Assembly: GCF_002858745.1 (NCBI RefSeq) | Contig: NZ_PJRO01000001.1 | Location: forward strand, 186,001 to 250,000 | From: Mesorhizobium loti | GTDB lineage: Bacteria > Pseudomonadota > Alphaproteobacteria > Rhizobiales > Rhizobiaceae | DNA length: 64,000 bases | Direction: 5' to 3' | Part shown: in pieces, positions 16,478-25,123 of the stretch | Layout: each line of letters starts with the position of its first letter | How positions within the stretch are numbered: the stretch's first letter is position 1 | Translations under genes and position numbers: made by a program | Notes under the pieces: generated by a model | Seen by the model: only the letters and a program-made list of their open reading frames with translations | Told to the model about the DNA's origin: nothing | The model's database searches: none

Positions 16478-17428
16478 CTATTCGGCGGCCTCGATCTTCT
16501 GGCCGGGCAGTCCGGGCTTGCCTGCCTCGGCGGGATTTCGGCGTACATAGGCCGCCTTCAGGGTCTCGGAGGTATCGCGTGAGCCATCGTAGCTCCAACC
16601 GGGTGGCATGAACAGATACCGGAGCCGTTGGCCAACGGTAAGCCCCGGCGAAAACGCGTCCTTGAACATGCCGATCCATTCGTGGAACGCCACCTTCACC
16701 GGGTTGAAGGTGCCAATGTTCTTGACGATACCATAGCGCGGCCGATCCTCCTCCAATTCCTCGACGAAGGTACCGAACATGCGGTCCCAGATGATCAGCG
16801 TGCCAGCATAATTGGCATCGAGATAGCGCGGATTGGTGGCGTGATGCACGCGGTGGTGCGACGGCGTATTGAAGATGAATTCAACCCAGCCCCACATCCT
16901 GCCGATGGTCTCGGTGTGGATCCAGAACTGGTAGACAAGGTTGAAGCCGTAAACGAAGGCGATCACGGCCGGATGGAAGCCGAGCAGCACCAGCGGCACC
17001 TGCAGCACGAACATACCGGTAAACAGGCCCGTCCAGCTCTGTCTCAGCGCAGTCGAGAGATTGTAGTGCTGGCTGGAGTGGTGGTTGACGTGCTCTGCCC
17101 AGACCCAACGGCACCGATGGGCTATACGGTGATAGACGTAATAGCGCAGATCATCGATCAGGAAGGCGGCGATACAGGTCCACACCGACACGCCAAGGTC
17201 GAAGAAGCGGAATTGCCAGACCCACATCAGCGCCGAGAAAGAAACGATGCCGAGCAGAATTCCGGCTGCGACATTGCCGGTTCCCATCATCAGGCTGGTC
17301 AAGGTGTCACGCGTTTCGAACTCTCCTTTGGCCCGGCCAGTGCGGACCAGCCAGACCTCCAGCAGGATGGCGACGACGAAGAACGGGATCGCGAGTTTGG
17401 TGACGTCCGGAAACTGATAGGTTTCCAT
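16478..17428 (-). CDS. Sterol desaturase / fatty acid hydroxylase superfamily protein
   Basis: A 316-residue integral membrane di-iron oxygenase. The histidine clusters H-R-I-A-H-R, E-H-V-N-H-H-S-S and S-H-H-R-V-H-H are all visible (about residues 99-210), together with four hydrophobic segments. Family members hydroxylate or desaturate lipids such as ornithine lipid, carotenoids, sterols or fatty acids. The substrate cannot be read from the sequence. The ATG overlaps the stop of the preceding gene by one base (TGATG), so the two are coupled. A phytoene-synthase-fold gene is nearby, but it looks like an assembly factor rather than an isoprenoid enzyme. Confidence 0.87.
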   Translation of the reverse strand: METYQFPDVTKLAIPFFVVAILLEVWLVRTGRAKGEFETRDTLTSLMMGTGNVAAGILLGIVSFSALMWVWQFRFFDLGVSVWTCIAAFLIDDLRYYVYHRIAHRCRWVWAEHVNHHSSQHYNLSTALRQSWTGLFTGMFVLQVPLVLLGFHPAVIAFVYGFNLVYQFWIHTETIGRMWGWVEFIFNTPSHHRVHHATNPRYLDANYAGTLIIWDRMFGTFVEELEEDRPRYGIVKNIGTFNPVKVAFHEWIGMFKDAFSPGLTVGQRLRYLFMPPGWSYDGSRDTSETLKAAYVRRNPAEAGKPGLPGQKIEAAE

Positions 17429-17865
17429 CAGGCGGCCTCCTGCTCATGCTGCTGGTTGTTGGGGTCCAGTGCCGTAAGAATCGCGCTGGCGGCAGCGACG
17501 TCCGCGAAGGCGAAACGTCCACCGCGCCAGGTGAAATCCTTGAGGTGCAGCGTCAGCACATTGTTATGGTCGAGTTTGGCACGTTCGATCTCGACCGGCG
17601 TGACAATGCGCGTCAGGAAGCGGTCTCCGATGGAGTGGACGATGCCGATGCGGCCATCGGCTAGTTCAAGAAAAGCTGTATCGCCATTTTCCGTAAGCCA
17701 AACTGCTCCCGGCCTGAGATCAGGAAAATCCACGGCAAAGCGGTTCAGGGCCTGCCGGGCATCGGCCAGCCGCGTGGTACGGCTGCCACCAGTGAAATGC
17801 ACGGCCGCAACCGCCATCGAAATGCCGACGACCACCATCACCCCAAGAACCGGCAGACTGATCAA
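17428..17865 (-). CDS. Membrane-anchored protein coupled to the desaturase
   Basis: 145 residues. Starting at TTG 17865, with GGGAGGAG upstream, an N-terminal membrane helix (about 5-25) is followed by a soluble domain of about 110 residues, with G-A-V-W-L-T-E-N-G-D-T-A-F-L near the middle and a Gln/Glu-rich tail. No family recognised. It is expressed with the sterol-desaturase protein through a one-base stop/start overlap, so it may be a partner subunit. Confidence 0.7.
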   Translation of the reverse strand: MISLPVLGVMVVVGISMAVAAVHFTGGSRTTRLADARQALNRFAVDFPDLRPGAVWLTENGDTAFLELADGRIGIVHSIGDRFLTRIVTPVEIERAKLDHNNVLTLHLKDFTWRGGRFAFADVAAASAILTALDPNNQQHEQEAA

Positions 17866-17967
17866 AGGCGCTCCTCCCGGCGAACGCCTCCCCGCGCCCA
17901 CACCCGGCATCAAAGCTAGCACGATTGACGTTTACGTCAAAGAAAATCGAAAAGAGAAGATGCGCGT

Positions 17968-18810
17968 TCAAACCCAGCTGCGCCCGGCTCGACGCAATAA
18001 CAGCCAATGCCGCTTCAGAGCCGACAATCGTACAGTTCGGGAAAGCGGCTCTGCCGCATCGCCGCTGCTCATCGAAGCCAGGTAGGCTTTCGTCAGCACC
18101 AAAGGCATAAAGGCCGGGCGCAACGAAGCCGGCAGCATCGCTGCCCTATTTTCGAATGCGGAAAGGTGCTCTTGCGCCAAGGCAATCATCGCCGTGACCG
18201 CTCGTCCAGCCGCAGGACTGCCTGCCAGAAACTCCTCTGGCGACACGCCGACTGCGGCCAGGATATCGGTGGGCACATAACACTGGCCTCTCGACCGGTG
18301 CAACGGCAGCAAAAGCAGCAAGCCGGTAATTGCTTGGGCGCAGCCAGCGTGGCCGGCAAGTTCGGCGAACTGGGGCGCCTCTGCTGGGTCGAGCACCAGG
18401 GCGGCCAATTGGATCAACGCCGACGCCGTCTCACCGCAGTAGCCTTCGAGATCGGTGCGAGATGGCATCGGGTCGTCATAGAGATCGAAGATGCGTGCTT
18501 CGAGATAGTTGTCGAACGCTTGCCTGGGCAGATTGTATTGCCGGATCGCGGCCGTCAGTGCCTCGGCGAGTGGATGGCCAGCTCCGGCATCCGGCGCATC
18601 CGAAGCAATGACATCCCGCCACCATTGCAGGCGCACTTCCCCTGGCAATGCTTCGCGGATGCGGTCTCGCACACCGGCGATCTCCGCATTGAAAGCATAA
18701 AGCGCCAGCAGCGCATCGCGCCGGCCAGCAGGCGCATAGAGTGCGGACAGATAGCGGTCATGGTCGGTGGCTCGCACCGTGTCCATGACGGTCGTGATGG
18801 TGTCCGTCAC
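17968..18810 (-). CDS. Squalene/phytoene synthase-fold protein, NDUFAF6-like
   Basis: 280 residues with the all-helical squalene/phytoene synthase fold. The first Asp-rich metal motif is degenerate (R-D-R-I-R-E-A-L-P-G-E-V-R-L-Q-W-W-R-D near residue 55). That exact E-x-R-L-Q-W-W-R-D block marks the NDUFAF6 branch, a mitochondrial complex I assembly factor, rather than catalytic phytoene synthases. The second motif is F-D-L-Y-D-D (about 112). The context supports this: the gene lies 2 bp after an NDUFAF3-like gene, and no carotenoid genes are nearby. Catalysis on isoprenyl diphosphate is doubtful. Confidence 0.8.
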   Translation of the reverse strand: MTDTITTVMDTVRATDHDRYLSALYAPAGRRDALLALYAFNAEIAGVRDRIREALPGEVRLQWWRDVIASDAPDAGAGHPLAEALTAAIRQYNLPRQAFDNYLEARIFDLYDDPMPSRTDLEGYCGETASALIQLAALVLDPAEAPQFAELAGHAGCAQAITGLLLLLPLHRSRGQCYVPTDILAAVGVSPEEFLAGSPAAGRAVTAMIALAQEHLSAFENRAAMLPASLRPAFMPLVLTKAYLASMSSGDAAEPLSRTVRLSALKRHWLLLRRAGRSWV

Positions 18811-18812
18811 GG

Positions 18813-19220
18813 TCAGTCGACCGCAATGAAGGCTGCGGCGACAGCGCGGTCTTCAGCGAGCAGCACGTTGTAGGTCCGCACAGCGGCTCCAGTCGACATC
18901 GGGTCGGCCGAAATCCCGGCCTCCCTTAGCGCAGTTTTCAGCACCGCCGGCAGCGGGCGCAAATCCTTGCCCATTCCCACGAGCAGGATTTCAATGTTGG
19001 CGGCTTCAGCCAGCACCTTGTCGAAATCCGCCGCAGTCAAAGCGGCAGGGTTGGCTGGCTGCCAGCCGTGGATGCCGGATGGCAGGCAAAGCAGTGAGCC
19101 GCGATGCGACATGTCGGCAAAGCGGAAGCCGCCATTGCCGTAGGCCTCGATCGCCGCGCGGCCCGGAAAATGCGCCTCGCGGATAATGATGCCCTTGCCG
19201 CCGAACAGGCCCTTCGCCAC
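18813..19220 (-). CDS. Mth938-like (DUF498) protein, NDUFAF3 homologue
   Basis: 135 residues. The conserved core Y-G-N-G-G-F-R-F (about 27-34), H-R-G-S-L-L-C-L-P-S-G-I-H-G-W and E-I-L-L-V-G-M-G identify the Mth938/NDUFAF3 family. In mitochondria NDUFAF3 is a complex I assembly factor. In alphaproteobacteria it is typically found beside secDF/yajC, as here (11 bp after secDF). Start GTG 19220. It probably acts with the following NDUFAF6-like protein. Confidence 0.87.
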   Translation of the reverse strand: MAKGLFGGKGIIIREAHFPGRAAIEAYGNGGFRFADMSHRGSLLCLPSGIHGWQPANPAALTAADFDKVLAEAANIEILLVGMGKDLRPLPAVLKTALREAGISADPMSTGAAVRTYNVLLAEDRAVAAAFIAVD

Positions 19221-19231
19221 GCTCTTGCCTA

Positions 19232-21778
19232 TCAGGTCGCGATCGGCTTGCCGTTCACCGGCTTCCCTTCAGCTGCATCAGGGGCCTGACGCAACTTGAA
19301 GAGGATAAGCAACGGCGCGGCGATGAAGATCGACGAATAGGTGCCGAACACGACGCCGAACAGCATTGCCAGCGTGAACGAACGGATCACCTCGCCGCCA
19401 AACAGCACCAGCGCCAGCAAGGCCAGGATGGTGGTCACTGCCGTCAGCGTCGTTCTGGACAGCGTCTCGTTGATCGCGGTGTTCAAAATCTGCGGCATCG
19501 GCGTCTTCTTGTATTTTCGCAGATCCTCACGAACGCGGTCATAGACCACGATCGTATCGTTCAGCGAATAGCCGATGATCGTCAGAATGGCGGCGATCGA
19601 CGACTGGTTGAACTCGATGCCGGTTATACAGAAGAAGCCGATCGTCATGACGATATCGTGCACGGTCGCGACGATGGCACCGACAGCAAACTGCCATTCG
19701 AAGCGGAACCACACATAGATCAGGATACCCACCAGCGCGACCAGCATGCCGATCGTGCCTTGCGTGGCGAGTTCGCTCGACACGGTCGGGCCGACGACCT
19801 CTACACGGCGGAAATCGTATTTGTCCTGCAGCTCCGCCCGCACCTTGTCGATGACGCTCTGTTCGGCATTGTCGCCTTCTTCCTGCGCCGCCACGCGGAT
19901 CAGAACATCGGTCGGATTGCCGAACTGCTGCACCTGCACGTCGCCGATATTGATTTCGGACAGCTTGCCACGAATATCGGCAATATCTGCCGGGCCGCTC
20001 TTCGACTGCACCTCGATTGTCGAGCCACCCTTGAAGTCGACGCCGTAATTGATGTCGACTGTCATGAACAGGACGACCGACATGATCGACAGCAGGGTCG
20101 ACAATGCGAAGGTCCAGCGGCGAACGCCCATGAATGGGATGTTTGTACCGGGTGGCACGAAGGTGACCGGGGCGCGCGGGATTTCCTTGGGCTTGGCACG
20201 GCGCAGCCAGATCGAAACCAACAGGCGTGTGAAGGTGAAGGCGGTAAAGACGGTGGTCAGGATACCGATCGCGAAGGTGACGGCAAAGCCCTTCACCGGG
20301 CCGGTGCCAAGCCAGAACAACACGATGGTGGCGATGAAAGACGTGACGTTGGAATCGACAATGGTCGCCAGCGCCTTCGCAAAACCGGTGTCGATCGCCT
20401 GAATAACCGACCGCCCCTGTCGACGCTCCTCACGAATGCGTTCGTAAATCAGCACGTTGGAGTCGACCGCCATACCGATTGTGAGCACGATACCAGCGAT
20501 ACCCGGCATCGTCAGCGTGGCACCGAGCAGCGACAACAACCCGACAATCATGGCGACATGTACGACCAGCGCGATGTTGGCCAGGAAGCCGAGGAAACCG
20601 TAGGCCACGAACATGAAGCCGACGACCAGGATCGAGCCGATGATGCCGGCGATCTTGCCTGCCTGGATCGAGTCCTGACCGAGGCCCGGACCGACGGTGC
20701 GTTCTTCGACGACTGTGAGCGTTGCCGGCAGCGCGCCAGCGCGCAGCAGAACCGCAAGGTCATTTGCGCTCTGGGCTGTGAAATTGCCGGAAATCTGGCC
20801 CGTGCCGCCTAGGATCGGTTCGCGAATCTGCGGCGCCGAAATCACCTGGTTGTCCAGGATGATAGCGAAGAGCTTGCCGACATTCTGCTGGGTTGCCTGG
20901 CCAAAGCGCGTGGCGCCCTTGGAATCGAAACGGAACGAGACGACCGGCTCGTTGTTCTGCGAGTTGAATGTCGCCTGCGCATCAGTCAGGTTCTCGCCCG
21001 AGACGATGACACGGTTCTCGATCAGATAAGGAACCGGCGGATCATCCTTCGAATAAAGCACGCTCGAGCCGGCGGGCGGACGGCCATTGATGGCCTCCTG
21101 CACCGGCATCGTCTGATCGACCATCTGGAAGGTCAGCTTGGCGGTCTGGCCAAGAATTTCCTTGAGCCGCTGCGGATCCTGAAGGCCCGGCACCTGCACG
21201 ACGATGCGGTCGTCACCCTGGCGCTGCACGATCGGTTCGGTGGTGCCCAGTTCATTGACGCGGCGGTCAACGACCTCGATCGACTGCGCAAGCGCGGTCG
21301 AAGAACGATATTTGATGCCTGCATCCGTCATGGTGAAGCGCAGCAGGCCGGGTTCCGGCTCGTCCTCCGTCCACTCGGTGATAGTGCCACCACTGAACAG
21401 TCCGGACGTTATCGGTGCTGCCAGCCCCTTCAACGCCTCCTTGGCGGCATCGACCTGGGCCACGTCACGGACGCGCACCTGCACGACACGGCCGGAACCG
21501 GATAGACCAGTGTAGCCGATCTTGGCATCGCGCAGAAGCGTTCGGATTTCGTCACGGCTGGCTTCGAGCCGGTCCTTGACCAGGTCGTTCTGATCGATCT
21601 GGAGAAGGATGTGCGAACCGCCCTGCAGATCGAGCCCCAGGGTCATCTGCTTCTTTGGCACCCAATTCGGCAGCTTGGCCAAGGTATCGGCAGGAATGAG
21701 GTTGGGCGCGGCAAGGATGAACGTGACGGCAACGGCCAGCCAGATCAGGATTGCCTTCCAGCGCGAAAAATAGAGCAT
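19232..21778 (-). CDS. secDF: Protein translocase SecDF (single-chain fusion)
   Basis: 848 residues joining SecD (1 to about 500) and SecF (about 530-848). Each half has six membrane helices and a large first periplasmic domain. SecD signatures D-L-Q-G-G-S-H (about 50) and G-I-V-L-T-I-G-M-A-V-D-S-N-V-L-I-Y-E-R are present, and the SecF half has D-F-K-G-G-S and I-I-G-Y-S-L-N-D-T-I-V-V-Y-D-R. The complex uses the proton gradient to pull secreted proteins through SecYEG. The fused form is normal in Hyphomicrobiales. The gene lies 49 bp after yajC. Confidence 0.97.
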   Translation of the reverse strand: MLYFSRWKAILIWLAVAVTFILAAPNLIPADTLAKLPNWVPKKQMTLGLDLQGGSHILLQIDQNDLVKDRLEASRDEIRTLLRDAKIGYTGLSGSGRVVQVRVRDVAQVDAAKEALKGLAAPITSGLFSGGTITEWTEDEPEPGLLRFTMTDAGIKYRSSTALAQSIEVVDRRVNELGTTEPIVQRQGDDRIVVQVPGLQDPQRLKEILGQTAKLTFQMVDQTMPVQEAINGRPPAGSSVLYSKDDPPVPYLIENRVIVSGENLTDAQATFNSQNNEPVVSFRFDSKGATRFGQATQQNVGKLFAIILDNQVISAPQIREPILGGTGQISGNFTAQSANDLAVLLRAGALPATLTVVEERTVGPGLGQDSIQAGKIAGIIGSILVVGFMFVAYGFLGFLANIALVVHVAMIVGLLSLLGATLTMPGIAGIVLTIGMAVDSNVLIYERIREERRQGRSVIQAIDTGFAKALATIVDSNVTSFIATIVLFWLGTGPVKGFAVTFAIGILTTVFTAFTFTRLLVSIWLRRAKPKEIPRAPVTFVPPGTNIPFMGVRRWTFALSTLLSIMSVVLFMTVDINYGVDFKGGSTIEVQSKSGPADIADIRGKLSEINIGDVQVQQFGNPTDVLIRVAAQEEGDNAEQSVIDKVRAELQDKYDFRRVEVVGPTVSSELATQGTIGMLVALVGILIYVWFRFEWQFAVGAIVATVHDIVMTIGFFCITGIEFNQSSIAAILTIIGYSLNDTIVVYDRVREDLRKYKKTPMPQILNTAINETLSRTTLTAVTTILALLALVLFGGEVIRSFTLAMLFGVVFGTYSSIFIAAPLLILFKLRQAPDAAEGKPVNGKPIAT

Positions 21779-21827
21779 GTTCTACGATCCAGTGGGCCGA
21801 TCCGACGCGCCAGGCGCGCCGCAGCGC

Positions 21828-22166
21828 TTAGTTCTTGGCGTTCTGGTTGGCAACCGGCTCGCCCTTGACCCGCACGTCGGCGATGGTGCTGCGCAGGGCC
21901 GTGACCTTCAGGCCATTGCCGAGATCAATCTCAAGTTCGTTGTCGTCCACCACCTTGGTGACCTTGCCGACAAATCCACCGCCGGTAACGACCGTGTCGC
22001 CGCGGCGGACGGCCGCCAGCATTTCACCACGCTTCTTCATCTGAGTGCGCTGCGGGCGGATGATCAGAAAATACATGATCACGAAGATGAGGACAAACGG
22101 CAGAATGCTGATGAAGACATCAGGTGTGGCGCCAACGCCCTGGGCGTATGCCGGTGTCACGAACAT
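21828..22166 (-). CDS. yajC: Preprotein translocase subunit YajC
   Basis: 112 residues: a short periplasmic start, one membrane helix (about 18-38) ending in the signature Y-F-L-I-I-R-P-Q, then a soluble KOW-like domain with G-D-T-V-V-T-G-G-G. Accessory subunit of SecDF. Start ATG with AGGAG seven bases upstream. First gene of the yajC-secDF-NDUFAF3-NDUFAF6 run. Confidence 0.95.
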   Translation of the reverse strand: MFVTPAYAQGVGATPDVFISILPFVLIFVIMYFLIIRPQRTQMKKRGEMLAAVRRGDTVVTGGGFVGKVTKVVDDNELEIDLGNGLKVTALRSTIADVRVKGEPVANQNAKN

Positions 22167-22397
22167 TGAAAACTCCTGAGACGCAGAGGAAAGCCGTTAC
22201 CCGGCCCACGAAATTTGCGCGGAATATAGTCGGTAAAGCCACTATTGCAACCATTCCCAGCCCTGCTCCCACCACTGTTATGCCAGCGTGTCGCTTTGGT
22301 CGCACCAGTGCTTGCAAAAAGCCTAAACCCATGAGAGAACCGTACGGTACGGTACGCATCCAAGAAGCGTACATCATCGCGATGCCGAGGACCTCCC

Positions 22398-23267
22398 TTG
22401 CCCCAGGAAAATATCGAAGCGCTGTCCGAAAAACTCGACCGGCTGATCGAAGCCGTTGCCCGGCTGGCTCCACCACCGCCGCCAAAAACCGATCTGGCGG
22501 TAGCCGACTGTTTCGTCTGGCAGGCAGATCCCGGCTATCTCGAGCCGATCGCCAAGGTCAACCGGGTCGATATCAGCCTTATCCGCAGCGTCGACCGCGT
22601 GCGCGATATCCTGTTCGACAACACCGAGCGTTTCGCTTCAGGCTATGCGGCGAACAACGTGCTGCTTTGGGGTGCACGTGGCATGGGCAAGTCTTCGCTG
22701 GTCAAGGCCGTTCACGCTGCGATCAACGCATCAGGCAAGTCAGGCGAACCGCTCAAGCTGATCGAGATTCATCGCGAGGACATCGATACCCTGCCAAAGC
22801 TGATGGCGATGGTGAAGGCAGCCCCCTACCGGTTCATCCTGTTCTGCGACGACCTTTCGTTCGATCACGACGATACGTCCTACAAGTCTCTCAAGGCTGC
22901 ATTGGAAGGCGGTGTCGAAGGCCGACCACACAACGTCATCTTCTATGCCACCTCGAACCGGCGTCACCTGTTGCCGCGCGACATGATCGACAATGAACGT
23001 TCGACAGCCATCAATCCGTCGGAAGCAGTGGAAGAAAAAGTGTCGTTGTCAGATCGTTTCGGTCTGTGGCTCGGCTTCCACAAATGCTCGCAGGACGACT
23101 ATCTCGACATGGTCAACGGCTATGTCAGCCATTTCGGACTGGACATCGATGCCGATACACTGCGCGCGGAAGCCCTGGAATGGGCAACCACACGCGGCAG
23201 CCGCTCCGGTCGCGTTGCATGGCAGTTCACGCAGGATCTGGCCGGGCGGCTGGCCAAACCGCTTTAA
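22398..23267 (+). CDS. DUF815 family AAA-type ATPase
   Basis: 289 residues. The P-loop is G-A-R-G-M-G-K-S-S-L (about 92-101) and the Walker B is F-I-L-F-C-D-D-L-S-F-D (about 150). A Y-A-T-S-N-R-R-H sensor-1 follows near residue 195 and an R-S-G-R sensor-2-like region near the end. DUF815 ATPases are widespread in proteobacteria with no settled function. The start is TTG 22398 with GAGGACC upstream. Divergent from yajC across 231 bp; that gap contains a curious CGTACGGTACGGTACG tandem (about 22340) but no recognisable promoter. Confidence 0.85.
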   Translation: MPQENIEALSEKLDRLIEAVARLAPPPPPKTDLAVADCFVWQADPGYLEPIAKVNRVDISLIRSVDRVRDILFDNTERFASGYAANNVLLWGARGMGKSSLVKAVHAAINASGKSGEPLKLIEIHREDIDTLPKLMAMVKAAPYRFILFCDDLSFDHDDTSYKSLKAALEGGVEGRPHNVIFYATSNRRHLLPRDMIDNERSTAINPSEAVEEKVSLSDRFGLWLGFHKCSQDDYLDMVNGYVSHFGLDIDADTLRAEALEWATTRGSRSGRVAWQFTQDLAGRLAKPL

Positions 23268-23293
23268 TCGTCCGACCCACCTCAGACTGAAAA

Positions 23294-23317
23294 GGCCCGC
23301 TCCTCGAGGAGCGGGCC
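23294..23317 (-). terminator. Terminator of the nlpD-like gene
   Basis: Perfect 24-bp palindrome (12-bp stem GGCCCGCTCCTC). Read on the minus strand it ends in TTTT, 68 bp beyond the nlpD-like stop. It may also stop the converging DUF815 transcript, though that side lacks a T-run. Confidence 0.75.
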
Positions 23318-23384
23318 AAGCTACCGGGCCGGACTGGAGGTCGACGACCCGCGATCTTCTTGCTCTTCTAGTCGAGAGGCCGGT

Positions 23385-24986
23385 TTACTCAAGGAAGGTT
23401 TGCGGATCGACAGGCGACGAATTCTTGCGCACCTCGAAATGCAGCTTCGGCGCATCGGTGGTGCCGCTCATGCCGGATCGGGCGATCTCCTGGCCGCGCT
23501 TGACCTTCTGGCCGCGCTGCACTTCCAGCGAAGACGCGTGGCCGTAGACTGTGACCAGGCCATCCTCATGGCGCACCAGCACCGTATTGCCGAATTCCTT
23601 CAGCCCGTCGCCGGCATAGATGACGACGCCGTTCTCGGCAGCCTTGACCGGCGTGCCTTCCGGAACCGCGATGTCGATACCGCCCGTCCCCGACTTGTAA
23701 CCGGAGATGACCCGGCCACGCACAGGCCAACGCATCTTGCCAATGCCGGTGGCGTCGGGGGCTTCAGCAGCCTCGCTTTCGGCCTGCTGGATGACCTTCT
23801 GGTCCTTCTTCGGCGGCGTGTATGTGGCCAGCGTGGCACTCGGCTTTTCCGGTGCCGGGATCGAAGCCGTCTTGACGGTATCGACCGGTGTCGTGGCGGC
23901 AGGCTTGACGGCAGCCACAGTTGCGGGTGCGGCGCCTGCCGCAGGAACCTTCAACGTCTGGCCGATACGCAGCAGGCCGTCCTGCATGCCGTTGGCCTGC
24001 TTCAGCATAGTCGTTGAAACGCCAGTCTTGCGGGCGATCGATGACAGCGTGTCGCCCTGCTGGACAGTGTAGTTGCCAGAACCGGCCTTTGGCTGCGCTG
24101 CAGCGACCAGTGCCTCCTTGGCCGGCTTAGCCTTCGGATCGCTGGCGGCAGCAGAGGCGCCGACCTGAGCCGCGGCCTTGCTTTCCTTGACCTTCGGCTG
24201 CTGCGGCAGCACGGCAACCTTCTCGGCTGGCGCATTGCCGGGCAACGGCACCTTGTTGGCCGGCACGTCGTATTTGGTGCCGCGCGACGACTTCGCATCG
24301 GCAACGTTCGGATCGTTGTCAGGGGCGGAAACCGGCGCCTTGCTGGTGTACACGTAGGTCGGAATGACGAGCTTCTGGCCACTCTTGAGACCGTCGGCCG
24401 AAGCGAGGCCGTTGGTCTTCATGATGACATCAGCCGGCACACCATAGCGGCGCGAGAGATTGTAGACCGTCTCGCCTTCACGTGCGGTGATCTGCGTCCC
24501 GCCGGCGCGTGACCAGCCCTTCACCTCTTCGGCAGCGGCCTGCGTACTGGCAATTGTGGAATTTGCCGGTGCCTGGAGCTGATTGATGCCACCGGTCACG
24601 GTCTGATCAACCTTCGCCACCTTGGCCTGTCCCTGCGCGATCACAGGTTCGGCAGCGGCACGCGCCTTGTTTACAGCGGGAGCGGCGGCCTGCGCGACGG
24701 CTGGCAGCGGCTGCGACGAAACCGGCTGCAAGCTGGAGCGGGCAACCGAAGAGCGTGAGTAATTGGCGTTAGAAGCCTGATACTGCGGATCACCTGGGTA
24801 AGGCTGGGCCGCCGCCTGCTTGGAAATGATCGAACGTTGATTGTCGGTCGAGGCTGTCGCCATCGTATCGACGCCACCGAAGCGGGCAACCTGGGAACTG
24901 CACCCAGAAACCGTGCCGATGACCAGCAACATGGCGCAGCCACGCGTCAGATTGCGTTTGTTTGCCTTCAAGGATTTGAACCGCAT
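23385..24986 (-). CDS. nlpD: LysM/LytM lipoprotein, NlpD/DipM-like amidase activator
   Basis: 533 residues. Lipobox V-S-G-C near residue 30 (outer-membrane lipoprotein); two LysM peptidoglycan-binding domains (about 165-210, starting I-T-A-R-E-G-E-T, and about 310-355, Y-T-V-Q-Q-G-D-T-L); Ala/Pro/Lys-rich linkers; and a C-terminal LytM (M23) domain. In that domain the first zinc-ligand His is replaced (G-T-G-G-I-D-I-A), while G-H-A-S and L-H-F-E-V remain, as in NlpD/EnvC. It is therefore likely an activator of cell-division amidases, not a hydrolase. The order surE-pcm-nlpD matches E. coli. Start ATG 24986; an in-frame GTG lies five codons upstream. Confidence 0.85.
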   Translation of the reverse strand: MRFKSLKANKRNLTRGCAMLLVIGTVSGCSSQVARFGGVDTMATASTDNQRSIISKQAAAQPYPGDPQYQASNANYSRSSVARSSLQPVSSQPLPAVAQAAAPAVNKARAAAEPVIAQGQAKVAKVDQTVTGGINQLQAPANSTIASTQAAAEEVKGWSRAGGTQITAREGETVYNLSRRYGVPADVIMKTNGLASADGLKSGQKLVIPTYVYTSKAPVSAPDNDPNVADAKSSRGTKYDVPANKVPLPGNAPAEKVAVLPQQPKVKESKAAAQVGASAAASDPKAKPAKEALVAAAQPKAGSGNYTVQQGDTLSSIARKTGVSTTMLKQANGMQDGLLRIGQTLKVPAAGAAPATVAAVKPAATTPVDTVKTASIPAPEKPSATLATYTPPKKDQKVIQQAESEAAEAPDATGIGKMRWPVRGRVISGYKSGTGGIDIAVPEGTPVKAAENGVVIYAGDGLKEFGNTVLVRHEDGLVTVYGHASSLEVQRGQKVKRGQEIARSGMSGTTDAPKLHFEVRKNSSPVDPQTFLE

Positions 24987-25123
24987 CGCAATAACCCGCA
25001 CTTACCCGGTACTCACTGATCCGGATTAAAGCGCGTTAATGTTACTGGTCGGTTAAGCCGTTAGAATCCGTCGAAATTTTTCTTAAAATGTTTGTCCGGA
25101 TCTGGGCGGCGCGTTGCACGGGA

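Noticed and set aside
17968..18810. Carotenoid/hopanoid biosynthesis cluster (phytoene synthase plus desaturase-like protein)
   Set aside because: The synthase has the NDUFAF6-type motif and lacks the first Asp-rich site; the 'sterol desaturase' is a di-iron hydroxylase of unknown substrate; no prenyl or cyclase genes are near.
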